NCBI GenBank assembly: GCA_022446885.1
Contig: JAKVBU010000016.1
Span: 1-64,000 of the forward strand
From: Phycisphaerales bacterium
Lineage (GTDB): Bacteria > Planctomycetota > Phycisphaerae > Phycisphaerales > SM1A02
Reading direction: 5' to 3'
DNA: 64,000 bases
Below are positions 8,289 through 14,759 of the stretch, in pieces. A model generated the notes under the pieces. It was not told where the DNA came from and searched no databases. It was given only the letters and a program-made list of their open reading frames with translations. The position numbers were made by a program, and so were the translations under genes. Each line of letters begins with the position of its first letter. Position 1 is the first letter of the stretch.

Positions 8289-8852
8289 ATGCAGCGACGT
8301 GGTCTAGTAGTTATGGGAATGCAGAAGGGGCTCTTTGGTCGGTACGCCCCATGGCACCAGACCGATGTCCATGACAATGAGGCCAGCCAGGTTGCCTCAC
8401 GCATTTACCAGCTGCTTGCTCACGCCGATGAGTCGTGGTTGAAGAGTATTCATGTGGCCATGGAACTTGAGCCGCAGGAGGCTTCGCAGCCTGCGGAAAA
8501 AGCCATCGTTGCTCGTTCACCAGGCGTGGCGTTAGTTGATGGGTTTGCAACCCGTTATCCACGCGTGGAACAGTTGCAGGCAGCTGCAGGGCGAGATGCT
8601 TTTCGTGGCAGTGATCTTGATCAAGTGCTTGGTGAGCATGGCATCGGACAGATTGTGATCGCCGGGCCGACTATCGCGGGCATCCTTGATGACACATGCC
8701 GAACGGCCTATGCACTGGGCTATGAGGTGGTTGTGCCTTCAGATTGCCTGCTCGCGTCCAGTGAGGCTGAACGCAAGATCTATCTGGAGACGGTGCTTTC
8801 GGCCTATATCCGGGTGATGGATGTGCAGGACATCATCGGAGTGGCAGCGTGA
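8289..8852 (+). CDS. Isochorismatase-fold pseudoenzyme
   Basis: The 187-residue product aligns along its whole length with the preceding gene and the isochorismatase fold (VIAGPTIAGILDDTCRTAYA equals the nucleophile helix; VVPSDCLLA equals the following strand). All three catalytic positions differ: the Asp position is Gly (VVMGMQKG), the Lys is absent before the DAFRGSDLD segment, and the nucleophilic Cys is replaced by Ile/Leu. It therefore looks inactive and may be a partner or regulator of the upstream hydrolase. An AGGAG sequence precedes ATG 8289. Its stop overlaps the GTG start of the kinase gene by four bases (GTGA), which indicates translational coupling. Confidence 0.7.
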   Translation: MQRRGLVVMGMQKGLFGRYAPWHQTDVHDNEASQVASRIYQLLAHADESWLKSIHVAMELEPQEASQPAEKAIVARSPGVALVDGFATRYPRVEQLQAAAGRDAFRGSDLDQVLGEHGIGQIVIAGPTIAGILDDTCRTAYALGYEVVVPSDCLLASSEAERKIYLETVLSAYIRVMDVQDIIGVAA

Positions 8853-10309
8853 GTACTGCAAACGAAGAGGCCAGGCTTCTTGCAAGTACGCTGCCGTCCG
8901 ATCTGATGCCGACGGCAACGTGGCGACCGCCCAATGTTGGGGATCTATTCGTACGGAAGATCTCTGGCAGCAAACCGCCCGAGATCACCCTTCAGGAACA
9001 GGAGCGGATTGACAGTGAACCCGTCGAGTTATTGGTGGGCGAGCTGATCGGCACCGGCGGCATGGGCATGGTGCATGCAGCCGAACAAATGAGCTTGAAT
9101 CGTGAGGTGGCGATCAAGCGTGTGCGGCCAGATCGACTCCATGATGGCTCAGATGCGCAGTTGCAACGCGAAGCGTGTTTGATGGGCCAGCTGGAACACC
9201 CTGCGATTCCTCCACTGCACATGGTGGCTACCGCAGACAACCAGTGTGTGCTGGTCATGCGCCGCGTTCGAGGCATCCCATGGGATCAGAAGTTGGAAGA
9301 CTATGATCTGGAAAGTACCGGGAATATCCTGCAAGGTGCTCCGCTGCGGACGGAGTTGGGAATCCTGATCCGCATAGGCGAAGCCATTGCCTTTGGGCAT
9401 GGACACCGGATTCTCCATCGCGATATCAAGCCCTCCAATGTTGTCATTGGTGACTTTGGCGAGGTCTACGTGCTTGATTGGGGTATCTCAGTTGAGCTCG
9501 ACGAGAACGGTGTCTATGAATCACCAGCATTCTCCGGTACCCCGTCGTTTGCTGCGCCGGAGATGATTGGTCGTAAGCCAATACTCGATGAGCGGACCGA
9601 TGTGTATCAACTTGGGGCCACGCTCTATCACATTGTCACTGGTGGACCGCCACATCAAGGCACGACCGCTGAAGAGGTATTCAATAAAATCCTCATTTCG
9701 CCAGGTCCCGAGATTAGTGATGCATGGCCGTCTTCGCTTGCGGAAGTTTGTCGCAAAGCGCTGGCCCCCGATCCCTCTGATCGGTATTTCTCAGTGCGGG
9801 CCATGCTCGAAGACCTTCGATATGTCATCGAGTACGGCGAGTTAACAGATCTCGAGGTGGAATGTGATCAAAATCTAACCAAGCTTGAAGAAATGGCCCA
9901 ACATCGCCATGTTGATACCGCGACATTCGATGAGGTCGCTGCCCATTGCCGCTATGGCTTGGAACGCATTCTCGAAAGCTGGCCAGGAAACATCGGGGTG
10001 TCTCAGAAGCTGGCCCGATGTTTGTTTCTGCTGTGTGAAACTACGATCGGGCGACAGAATCTGACAGCGGCGAGAGCTAATCTCGCTGAGTATCGTCGAG
10101 TTGGTGGGGAGGATGTCCAGCGTCGAGCCGATACCATGGCCAAGCGCATCGATGCGCTTGCAGATCAACTGATCGCCCGTACAGACGAGTTAGGTGTGAA
10201 TATCCAGGTCCGCCTTGTCGAGAAGTTGGCTCAGCAGCAGCAAGAACTCGAGCAGTTGCAGAAGGCCTATGACGAAATCCGTGGTGGCAAGCAGCCGCCA
10301 AGCGCATAG
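8849..10309 (+). CDS. Soluble Ser/Thr protein kinase with C-terminal coiled coil
   Basis: This 486-residue PknB-type kinase starts at GTG 8849, overlapping the previous stop. The kinase domain spans about residues 60-330: Gly loop IGTGGMGMVHAA (68-75), VAIK Lys90, HRDIKPSN (190-197), DWG at 210-212 in place of DFG, and activation-loop end GTPSFAAPEM. All main catalytic residues are present, so it should be active. The remaining part is helical and ends in a Gln/Leu/Glu-rich coiled coil (about 455-480). I see no transmembrane segment, so it should act in the cytoplasm, unlike most PknB proteins. The operon suggests it may phosphorylate, or be controlled by, the isochorismatase-fold proteins. 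Confidence 0.88.
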   Translation: MSTANEEARLLASTLPSDLMPTATWRPPNVGDLFVRKISGSKPPEITLQEQERIDSEPVELLVGELIGTGGMGMVHAAEQMSLNREVAIKRVRPDRLHDGSDAQLQREACLMGQLEHPAIPPLHMVATADNQCVLVMRRVRGIPWDQKLEDYDLESTGNILQGAPLRTELGILIRIGEAIAFGHGHRILHRDIKPSNVVIGDFGEVYVLDWGISVELDENGVYESPAFSGTPSFAAPEMIGRKPILDERTDVYQLGATLYHIVTGGPPHQGTTAEEVFNKILISPGPEISDAWPSSLAEVCRKALAPDPSDRYFSVRAMLEDLRYVIEYGELTDLEVECDQNLTKLEEMAQHRHVDTATFDEVAAHCRYGLERILESWPGNIGVSQKLARCLFLLCETTIGRQNLTAARANLAEYRRVGGEDVQRRADTMAKRIDALADQLIARTDELGVNIQVRLVEKLAQQQQELEQLQKAYDEIRGGKQPPSA

Positions 10310-10362
10310 GTTGTCAGGTCAGCCAATCTCTGCGCACGACTGTCGCAGAAGTAGTGGAGGAC

Positions 10363-10740
10363 TCAATCAGTGCTCGATGATTCTGGAAGTGGAATGATGG
10401 CTGCGATGGCTTTGGCGATCTTGGCCGGGGTGCTGGGCTTGCGGAGTACCGTGTCTTCTTCGAAAGGCTCCCGTGCTACGGAGTCGTAGCCGCTGATGAA
10501 CAGCAGCGGTATGTCACGATCGCGCAGGGCCTGCGCAATGGGGATGGAATCCTCCGCGCCCAAGTTGATGTCAAGCACTCCCAGAGCAAGCCCTGGATGA
10601 TCGAGCAGTTCGATGGCCTCGGCTACGGTGGCTGCCGGGCCAACCACTTCAAAGCCAAGTGCTTCGAGATCACGCTTCAGTTGAAGACCAACTAGAAATG
10701 CATCTTCGACAGCTAGGATGGCTGGGGCTGTACTGGCCAT
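10363..10740 (-). CDS. Single-domain response regulator (CheY-like)
   Basis: The 125-residue product is only a receiver domain: acidic pair in ILAVEDAF (Glu12, Asp13), phospho-acceptor Asp57 in VLDINLG, Ser83 in FISGYD, and Lys101 in LRKPS. The VEDAFLV start and LDINLG motif are typical of receivers paired with HWE/HisKA_2 kinases. It has no output domain. It is divergent from the H-NOX/HWE kinase operon, whose first start lies within about 80 bp, so it is probably the phosphate acceptor of that kinase. Confidence 0.87.
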   Translation of the reverse strand: MASTAPAILAVEDAFLVGLQLKRDLEALGFEVVGPAATVAEAIELLDHPGLALGVLDINLGAEDSIPIAQALRDRDIPLLFISGYDSVAREPFEEDTVLRKPSTPAKIAKAIAAIIPLPESSSTD

Positions 10741-10809
10741 GATGAACGCGTCGCCTTCAGGGTGAACCTACTCAGGATAGCCGATGCCGGAAGAAAGTGG
10801 CCCACTGGC

Positions 10810-10815
10810 TATAAT
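10810..10815 (+). promoter_or_regulatory. Perfect -10 hexamer directly before the H-NOX start
   Basis: TATAAT lies eight bases before ATG 10823. A transcript starting at the normal distance would begin at about 10822, which would make the H-NOX message leaderless. This supports ATG 10823 over the upstream ATG 10784. No good -35 box is visible. Confidence 0.4.
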
Positions 10816-10822
10816 GGCGGCA

Positions 10823-11284
10823 ATGTATGGCTTGATCAACATCGCGATTCGTGATCTTGTCACCAGCCAATTCGGCCAGCAGCAGTGGGGATCCATCCTT
10901 GCAAGAGCCGAGGTTGATGATGAGCACTTTCTTCGCATGAAGGCGGGGGATGATGCTGCGACCTACGCATTTGTAGGTGCAGCTTCCGAAGAGCTCGACT
11001 CGGCTGGAAAAACGTTGCCAGAGTTCTTGCAGAACCGCGATCAACTCCACACACGAGTGGGCATGACGAATCCAGATCTCAGACCTCAGAAGTGCTCCTG
11101 CAAAGAGATCACAGAGGAGAGACCGGTGCCGCACTGCCGCTCCAGTCGACCAGGCTTACATGATCTTGTCATTGGTCTGCTGGGTGGGCTTAGAAATCGT
11201 TTCAAGGTTGCAGCCGAAGCGAAGCAGTTGGCGTCCAAGGATGACGAGGGAAACTCGTCGACATTCCATGTCAGCTGGTCCTGA
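10823..11284 (+). CDS. H-NOX haem/NO-binding domain protein with internal deletion
   Basis: Start 10823 gives MYGLINIAIRDLV, the conserved first residues of H-NOX proteins; an in-frame ATG at 10784 with an SD-like AGGA is the alternative. The product has 153 residues, about 30 fewer than usual. Compared with sGC beta1 as I remember it, residues after VGAASEELD jump directly to SAGKTLPEFLQNRDQLH, so about 29 residues that form the distal haem-pocket helices are missing in frame. The proximal His (here about residue 76, LHTRVG) remains. The Y-x-S-x-R haem-propionate motif is C-R-S-S-R, with Tyr changed to Cys but Ser and Arg kept. The protein may bind haem weakly, with an open distal face, or not at all. 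Its end overlaps the kinase gene. Confidence 0.8.
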   Translation: MYGLINIAIRDLVTSQFGQQQWGSILARAEVDDEHFLRMKAGDDAATYAFVGAASEELDSAGKTLPEFLQNRDQLHTRVGMTNPDLRPQKCSCKEITEERPVPHCRSSRPGLHDLVIGLLGGLRNRFKVAAEAKQLASKDDEGNSSTFHVSWS

Positions 11285-12746
11285 CGGCCAGGCCCTATCA
11301 CTCAGTGATCTCGGCAATTTGTTGCCGTGGTGTGTCGTAGTCGGTCAAGGTCTCAGAATCGAAAACCTTGGGCACAGATTTGCCCGGCATGTTTCCGGGA
11401 TCAAGGTCGGGAGTTGCTTTGGCGATCATTTCAAGTTGCTGCGACCTGCGCAGCAGATTACGTCTTATGACGATCTTGTCGCCATTGCTGGCCGACTGCT
11501 TGTCGTGGAGGCAAAAGGATTAGCTGTTCCGCTCCGTGGCACCATCATGCAATCCAAGGATCAGAAACGGTGCATTTTTGAAGCGAGCCCATTGATTCGA
11601 TCACAGGCGGAATTGGGCAAGGCCGGGTTGGCGATTCAGGACTTCTCACTGCACGATCCGCTCCCAGATCTACTCCTTGCCTTGCAGGCACGCGATGAGG
11701 CGATTCGGGAAGCTGAGGACAGCAGTCATCGTCAACAGGAATCCAGGGGCCGATTGAAATCGATCCTTGATAGTGCCCTTGATGCGATGATCACCATCGA
11801 TCTTCAGGGCAAGGTTGTCGAATTCAATGACGTGGCTTCTGTGGTGTTTGGTTATGAGCGTGATTATGCCCTTGGGCGGGAGTTGTCAGAACTCATCATT
11901 CCGCCATCACTGCGGGCGCAGCACATGGCTGGCATGGAGCACTTTCGCAAGACCGGCGAAGGCCCCATTCTCCGCCAGCGGATTGAAATCCAAGGAATGC
12001 GATCGGATGGCTCGGAGTTTCCAGTGGCATTGGCGGTAATTCCCTTTGATTATGCCGATCAGAAGTATTTCACAGCCACTCTGCGTGATCTGACCGTTGA
12101 GCATGCGCAGCGGGCAGCAATTGATGAAGCAGCCAGGCAAGAACAGCTTCTTAACCGTGAACTAGACCACCGGGTCAAGAACATGCTGGCACAGATTTTG
12201 GTGCTGTGTCGCCACGCAGAAGGGAATGCCACGGTCGACCGGGATGTGGTTGCCTCGCTCTCCGCGCGGGTGATGAGTTTCTCGACAGTTCATGAACTGC
12301 TTAGTCGCGAGCGTGCAACTGGGATTGAACTGAATGAATTGGTGCGCGTGTGCTTGTCGCCCTACGCCCTTCTTGACACAGCATCAGTGACCATTGAAGG
12401 TCCTTTGTGCAGGGTGTCACCCAAGGCAGCAATGACCCTTGCGATGGTGTTGAACGAGTTGGCAACCAATGCAAGCAAGCACGGAGCATTGGCTCATCAG
12501 GGCACATTGCAGGTCACATGGACTGTTGAGGGCGATGATGAGCCCTTGTTTAGTTTGCAGTGGCGTGAATCACATGATGGGGAAAAGCCAGAGGAACTTA
12601 CAGGTGGATTCGGGTTACAGGTACTTCAAGCGGTCGTTCCTCACGAACTCAAGGGCACGGTCTCTTTGAAAATGCTGAGTGATGGGCTTGAATACACAGC
12701 CTCGATTCCACTTGATCAAGTAACTCAAGAAGATCTATCCAAGTAG
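11268..12746 (+). CDS. H-NOX-associated HWE-family sensor histidine kinase (HNOBA-PAS-HWE)
   Basis: ATG 11268 lies inside the last codons of the H-NOX gene, an overlap of 17 bases; the longer frame from 11160 reads through H-NOX coding sequence and is rejected. The 492-residue product has an HNOBA-type N-terminus (about 8-140, LGNLLPWCVVVGQGLRIEN) that in this family docks to H-NOX, a short coiled coil, a PAS domain (about 160-282, ILDSALDAMITIDLQG) and an HWE/HisKA_2 catalytic core: phospho-His of about 301 in ELDHRVKN, N-box VLNELATNASKHGAL, WRE motif (432-434) and GGFGL. No transmembrane segment is present. It should autophosphorylate under control of H-NOX and pass phosphate to the divergent CheY-like protein. 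Confidence 0.88.
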   Translation: MSAGPDGQALSLSDLGNLLPWCVVVGQGLRIENLGHRFARHVSGIKVGSCFGDHFKLLRPAQQITSYDDLVAIAGRLLVVEAKGLAVPLRGTIMQSKDQKRCIFEASPLIRSQAELGKAGLAIQDFSLHDPLPDLLLALQARDEAIREAEDSSHRQQESRGRLKSILDSALDAMITIDLQGKVVEFNDVASVVFGYERDYALGRELSELIIPPSLRAQHMAGMEHFRKTGEGPILRQRIEIQGMRSDGSEFPVALAVIPFDYADQKYFTATLRDLTVEHAQRAAIDEAARQEQLLNRELDHRVKNMLAQILVLCRHAEGNATVDRDVVASLSARVMSFSTVHELLSRERATGIELNELVRVCLSPYALLDTASVTIEGPLCRVSPKAAMTLAMVLNELATNASKHGALAHQGTLQVTWTVEGDDEPLFSLQWRESHDGEKPEELTGGFGLQVLQAVVPHELKGTVSLKMLSDGLEYTASIPLDQVTQEDLSK

Positions 12747-12758
12747 GGCGCTAAGCCG

Positions 12759-13225
12759 ATGCCCACAGCCAAGGTCTTTCCTGCGGCAGTCAGCGACAAG
12801 GTCCGTCGAGCGGACTTCGAGGCCGCAGGGATCGCCCATGTCGATGCGGCAGGACGAACAGCTGACCTCCATTCACTACGGGCCACCCTGCCACGATGCT
12901 GGCGCGGGCTGGCGTAAAGCCACAGGTGGCCCAGCAGATCATGCGGCACGCCGATTACAAGACAACGCAGAAGCACTACACCCAGTTGAGCCTCGCCGAC
13001 ACAGCAGGCGCTATCGATGTTCTGCCGCCGATTGGACCGCCCGCACCTCAACAGGCGACTGGAACGCTCGGAGGTACCCCCAACAGTAGCCCCAACAGTA
13101 GGGACGCTGAACCCTGCCAGAGCGTGCAACGCCCTGCGCATGTGGCAAGCGGAAGTAATTGGGGAAGGGGAGGCGCAAGTGCCTCTACAGCACCGCGTAA
13201 TGCAAACGCACGCAGCCAAAAGTGA
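12759..13225 (+). pseudogene. Tyrosine recombinase (phage-type integrase) C-terminal remnant, frameshifted
   Basis: From ATG 12759 the frame reads the end of a tyrosine-recombinase catalytic domain to TADLHSLRATL and then runs into a stop at about 12916. One base appears to be lost there: in the +1 frame the protein goes on as ATMLARAGVKPQVAQQIMRH and HADYKTTQKHYTQL. Together the two frames supply the catalytic Arg of LHSLR, the His of MRHADYKTTQ and the Tyr of HYTQL. The N-terminal DNA-binding half and first catalytic Arg are missing. The second frame extends to 13225 with a low-complexity tail. It ends 23 bases from the 3' end of tRNA-Gly, as expected for an element integrated in that tRNA. 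Confidence 0.8.
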
Positions 13226-13247
13226 CTACGTGCGTCTTGCACAAAAA

Positions 13248-13319
13248 AGCGGGTGAACGGATTCGAACCGTCGACATTCACGTTGGCAACGTGACGCTCT
13301 ACCACTGAGCTACACCCGC
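13248..13319 (-). tRNA. tRNA-Gly (anticodon GCC)
   Basis: On the minus strand a full cloverleaf can be drawn: acceptor GCGGGTG with CACCCGC, D arm GCTC/GAGC, anticodon stem TCACG/CGTGA around the loop TTGCCAA (anticodon GCC), and T arm with GGTTCGAATCC. The discriminator is T and CCA is not encoded. A T-run follows the 3' end. The 3' end faces the integrase remnant and the accessory segment to the left. Confidence 0.95.
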
Positions 13320-13360
13320 AGGATAGGTGCCTACGTAGCCCCAAGGGCCCGTAGGAGGGG

Positions 13361-13388
13361 ATTCTACCACGTCAGGAGCCCATTGCAA
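13361..13388 (-). promoter_or_regulatory. Likely sigma70-type promoter of tRNA-Gly
   Basis: Read on the minus strand, TTGCAA (13388-13383) and TAGAAT (13366-13361) are separated by 16 bases. The expected start would be about 35 bases ahead of the mature tRNA-Gly. There is no other gene for it to serve. Confidence 0.5.
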
Positions 13389-13401
13389 ATCTCCTGAACA
13401 G

Positions 13402-13719
13402 CTATACCAGAGGCCGTCCCCACGCCAGCGGCTGCCCAAGAGGCATGTGCTGAGTCCACAGATTGGCGTCCCGGAACTCAAGCACGACGACACCAAAGGC
13501 CCGGAACCATCCGTAGCTCTTGCACCAGCCGTCGTGACCGATCAATTTGGCAATGGTCCCGAATCAGCATCTGGCATTCGTCGCACTCCAGCGACCGGCA
13601 ATCGGCCCGCCCTTTGATGCCCAGCCCTCACGCAGAAGATCGCGGCCAATTCGCCGGATATGTGAACCAACATCGAAGCAGGGCGTATCCCAGTTGGCTC
13701 GAGGCAATCTAGGTGCCCC
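13402..13719 (-). pseudogene. Possible decayed gene with an internal TGA
   Basis: One minus frame is open from 13719 to the TAG at 13402-13404 except for a single TGA at 13564-13566. The peptide on both sides looks natural, with Trp, Phe and Gly and GC-rich third positions: upstream DTPCFDVGSHIRRIGRDLL, downstream KLIGHDGWCKSYGWFRAFG. There is no start codon with a credible leader and another TGA lies at 13720-13722. I do not recognise a family. It may be a remnant of a gene damaged near the tRNA integration site; chance is not excluded in GC-rich DNA. Confidence 0.3.
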
Positions 13720-13889
13720 TCACCGGAGCCAAACGCCTCCAGCCTTCTCCCCCCAGGCCCACCGGAAAGGGCCGCACAATTCGGTGCTTCGCGCACGTCG
13801 AACCCCCGACCTGGAAGCACCAACACATCCCCCAGGGCACTGAGCCCCGGGCAGAAACTCTTGGCAGAAATCTCTGTAGGAGGTGGCCC
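13720..13889. other. Intergenic stretch, no supported gene
   Basis: Between the possible decayed gene and the small membrane protein I see no credible coding region. Long frames on both strands here are rich in Pro, Arg and His and look like shadows of GC-rich DNA. Only the AGGAGG ribosome-binding site at about 13878-13884 has a clear role. Confidence 0.4.
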
Positions 13890-14216
13890 ATGACCGCAAC
13901 CACCATCGACATCACACACAGCAGCGCAGCAGCCAAGGCGCTTCGTACAAACATCATCCCCGGCGTCATCCTCGCCCTCATCATCGGCGCTATCCTCGGC
14001 CTGCTTTCGTTCATGCTGGGCCTTGGAAACATCATCTCCGGCATGCTCGGGGCACTGGGCGCTCTGGCACTTGTCTGGTTCGGGGCACGGTGCATCAGCG
14101 GCGGCATCAAGAACGCAGCCAGAGAGAAAATGGACGCACCCGCAGATCGCGACGCCACCTCGCCTGAACACATCGATCACGACATGAGTCGCCACGACGC
14201 TACCAGCAACGTCTGA
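13890..14216 (+). CDS. Small two-helix membrane protein
   Basis: ATG 13890 is fixed by a strong AGGAGG sequence a few bases upstream; the longer frame from 13713 adds Pro/Arg-rich leader that looks non-coding. The 108-residue product has two hydrophobic segments, IIPGVILALIIGAILGLLSF and a second ending in LGALALVWFGA, joined by a short Gly-rich turn, then a charged tail with many His and Asp residues. I do not recognise a family. It resembles small inner-membrane stress proteins only in general layout. It stands alone and may be ended by the strong hairpin at 14311-14342. Confidence 0.6.
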   Translation: MTATTIDITHSSAAAKALRTNIIPGVILALIIGAILGLLSFMLGLGNIISGMLGALGALALVWFGARCISGGIKNAAREKMDAPADRDATSPEHIDHDMSRHDATSNV

Positions 14217-14310
14217 CGCACCCGAATCAAACGCTCGCTTTACTCGGGCAACTCTTGGGACGGTGCCCATCTGCCTGGCGCAACACATCTTCTGCTGGTG
14301 ATTCACGAGC

Positions 14311-14342
14311 GCACCCTGACGACATGGATGTCATCAGGGTGC
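14311..14342. terminator. Long inverted repeat after the small membrane protein gene
   Basis: GCACCCTGACGACAT and ATGTCATCAGGGTGC form a 15-bp stem with one mismatch around a GG loop. It lies about 95 bases after the stop of the small membrane protein. There is no T-run, so it could be a factor-assisted terminator, a transcript-stabilising hairpin or a protein-binding site. Confidence 0.45.
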
Positions 14343-14759
14343 GTCGTAGATTCTCTCTGTGCAGCCTTTGATCAAGAGCGCCTCAGCAGCAGCTCCGATG
14401 GCAATCCGACGGGCCTCGCTTGTTCCGGCCCGGGCCTCATGCCCGAACCGAGGGAAACAAGGAAGCGATACCGGCCTCTTGCCTCGCCCCCGGAATCAAA
14501 CCCCACCCATCAATGATCCGTTGTCTCATCCTTGACCATCTTCAGCACTGTAGGGCCCAGCAGATAGAAAGGGAAAGAGGCCGATAGTCCTGATCGTGTC
14601 AGATTCACCTAGACAGGCACAACTCGATCGCGGGGTAATGCTGCAACTCCATCCATGAGGATCGCGGCAGTTGTGGCCCTGGCCGGACGTATGTGCCAAT
14701 CCGGATATGTATGCCGAGCAAGATGGGCGGGGCCGAATAGGCACACCTGTGACCGTCAA
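14343..14759. other. Intergenic stretch, nothing recognised
   Basis: No coding frame here has natural composition or a credible ribosome-binding site. The stretch lies between two genes that are read towards each other and probably holds only transcript ends. Confidence 0.4.

Noticed and set aside
13564-13566. TGA as a selenocysteine codon
   Set aside because: No convincing SECIS hairpin directly downstream, no start codon and another stop upstream; a pseudogene is simpler.
13542-14306. A 254-residue minus-strand frame over the small membrane protein
   Set aside because: Cys/Arg/Gly-rich composition without motifs, while the plus-strand gene has a strong ribosome-binding site and two clear membrane helices.
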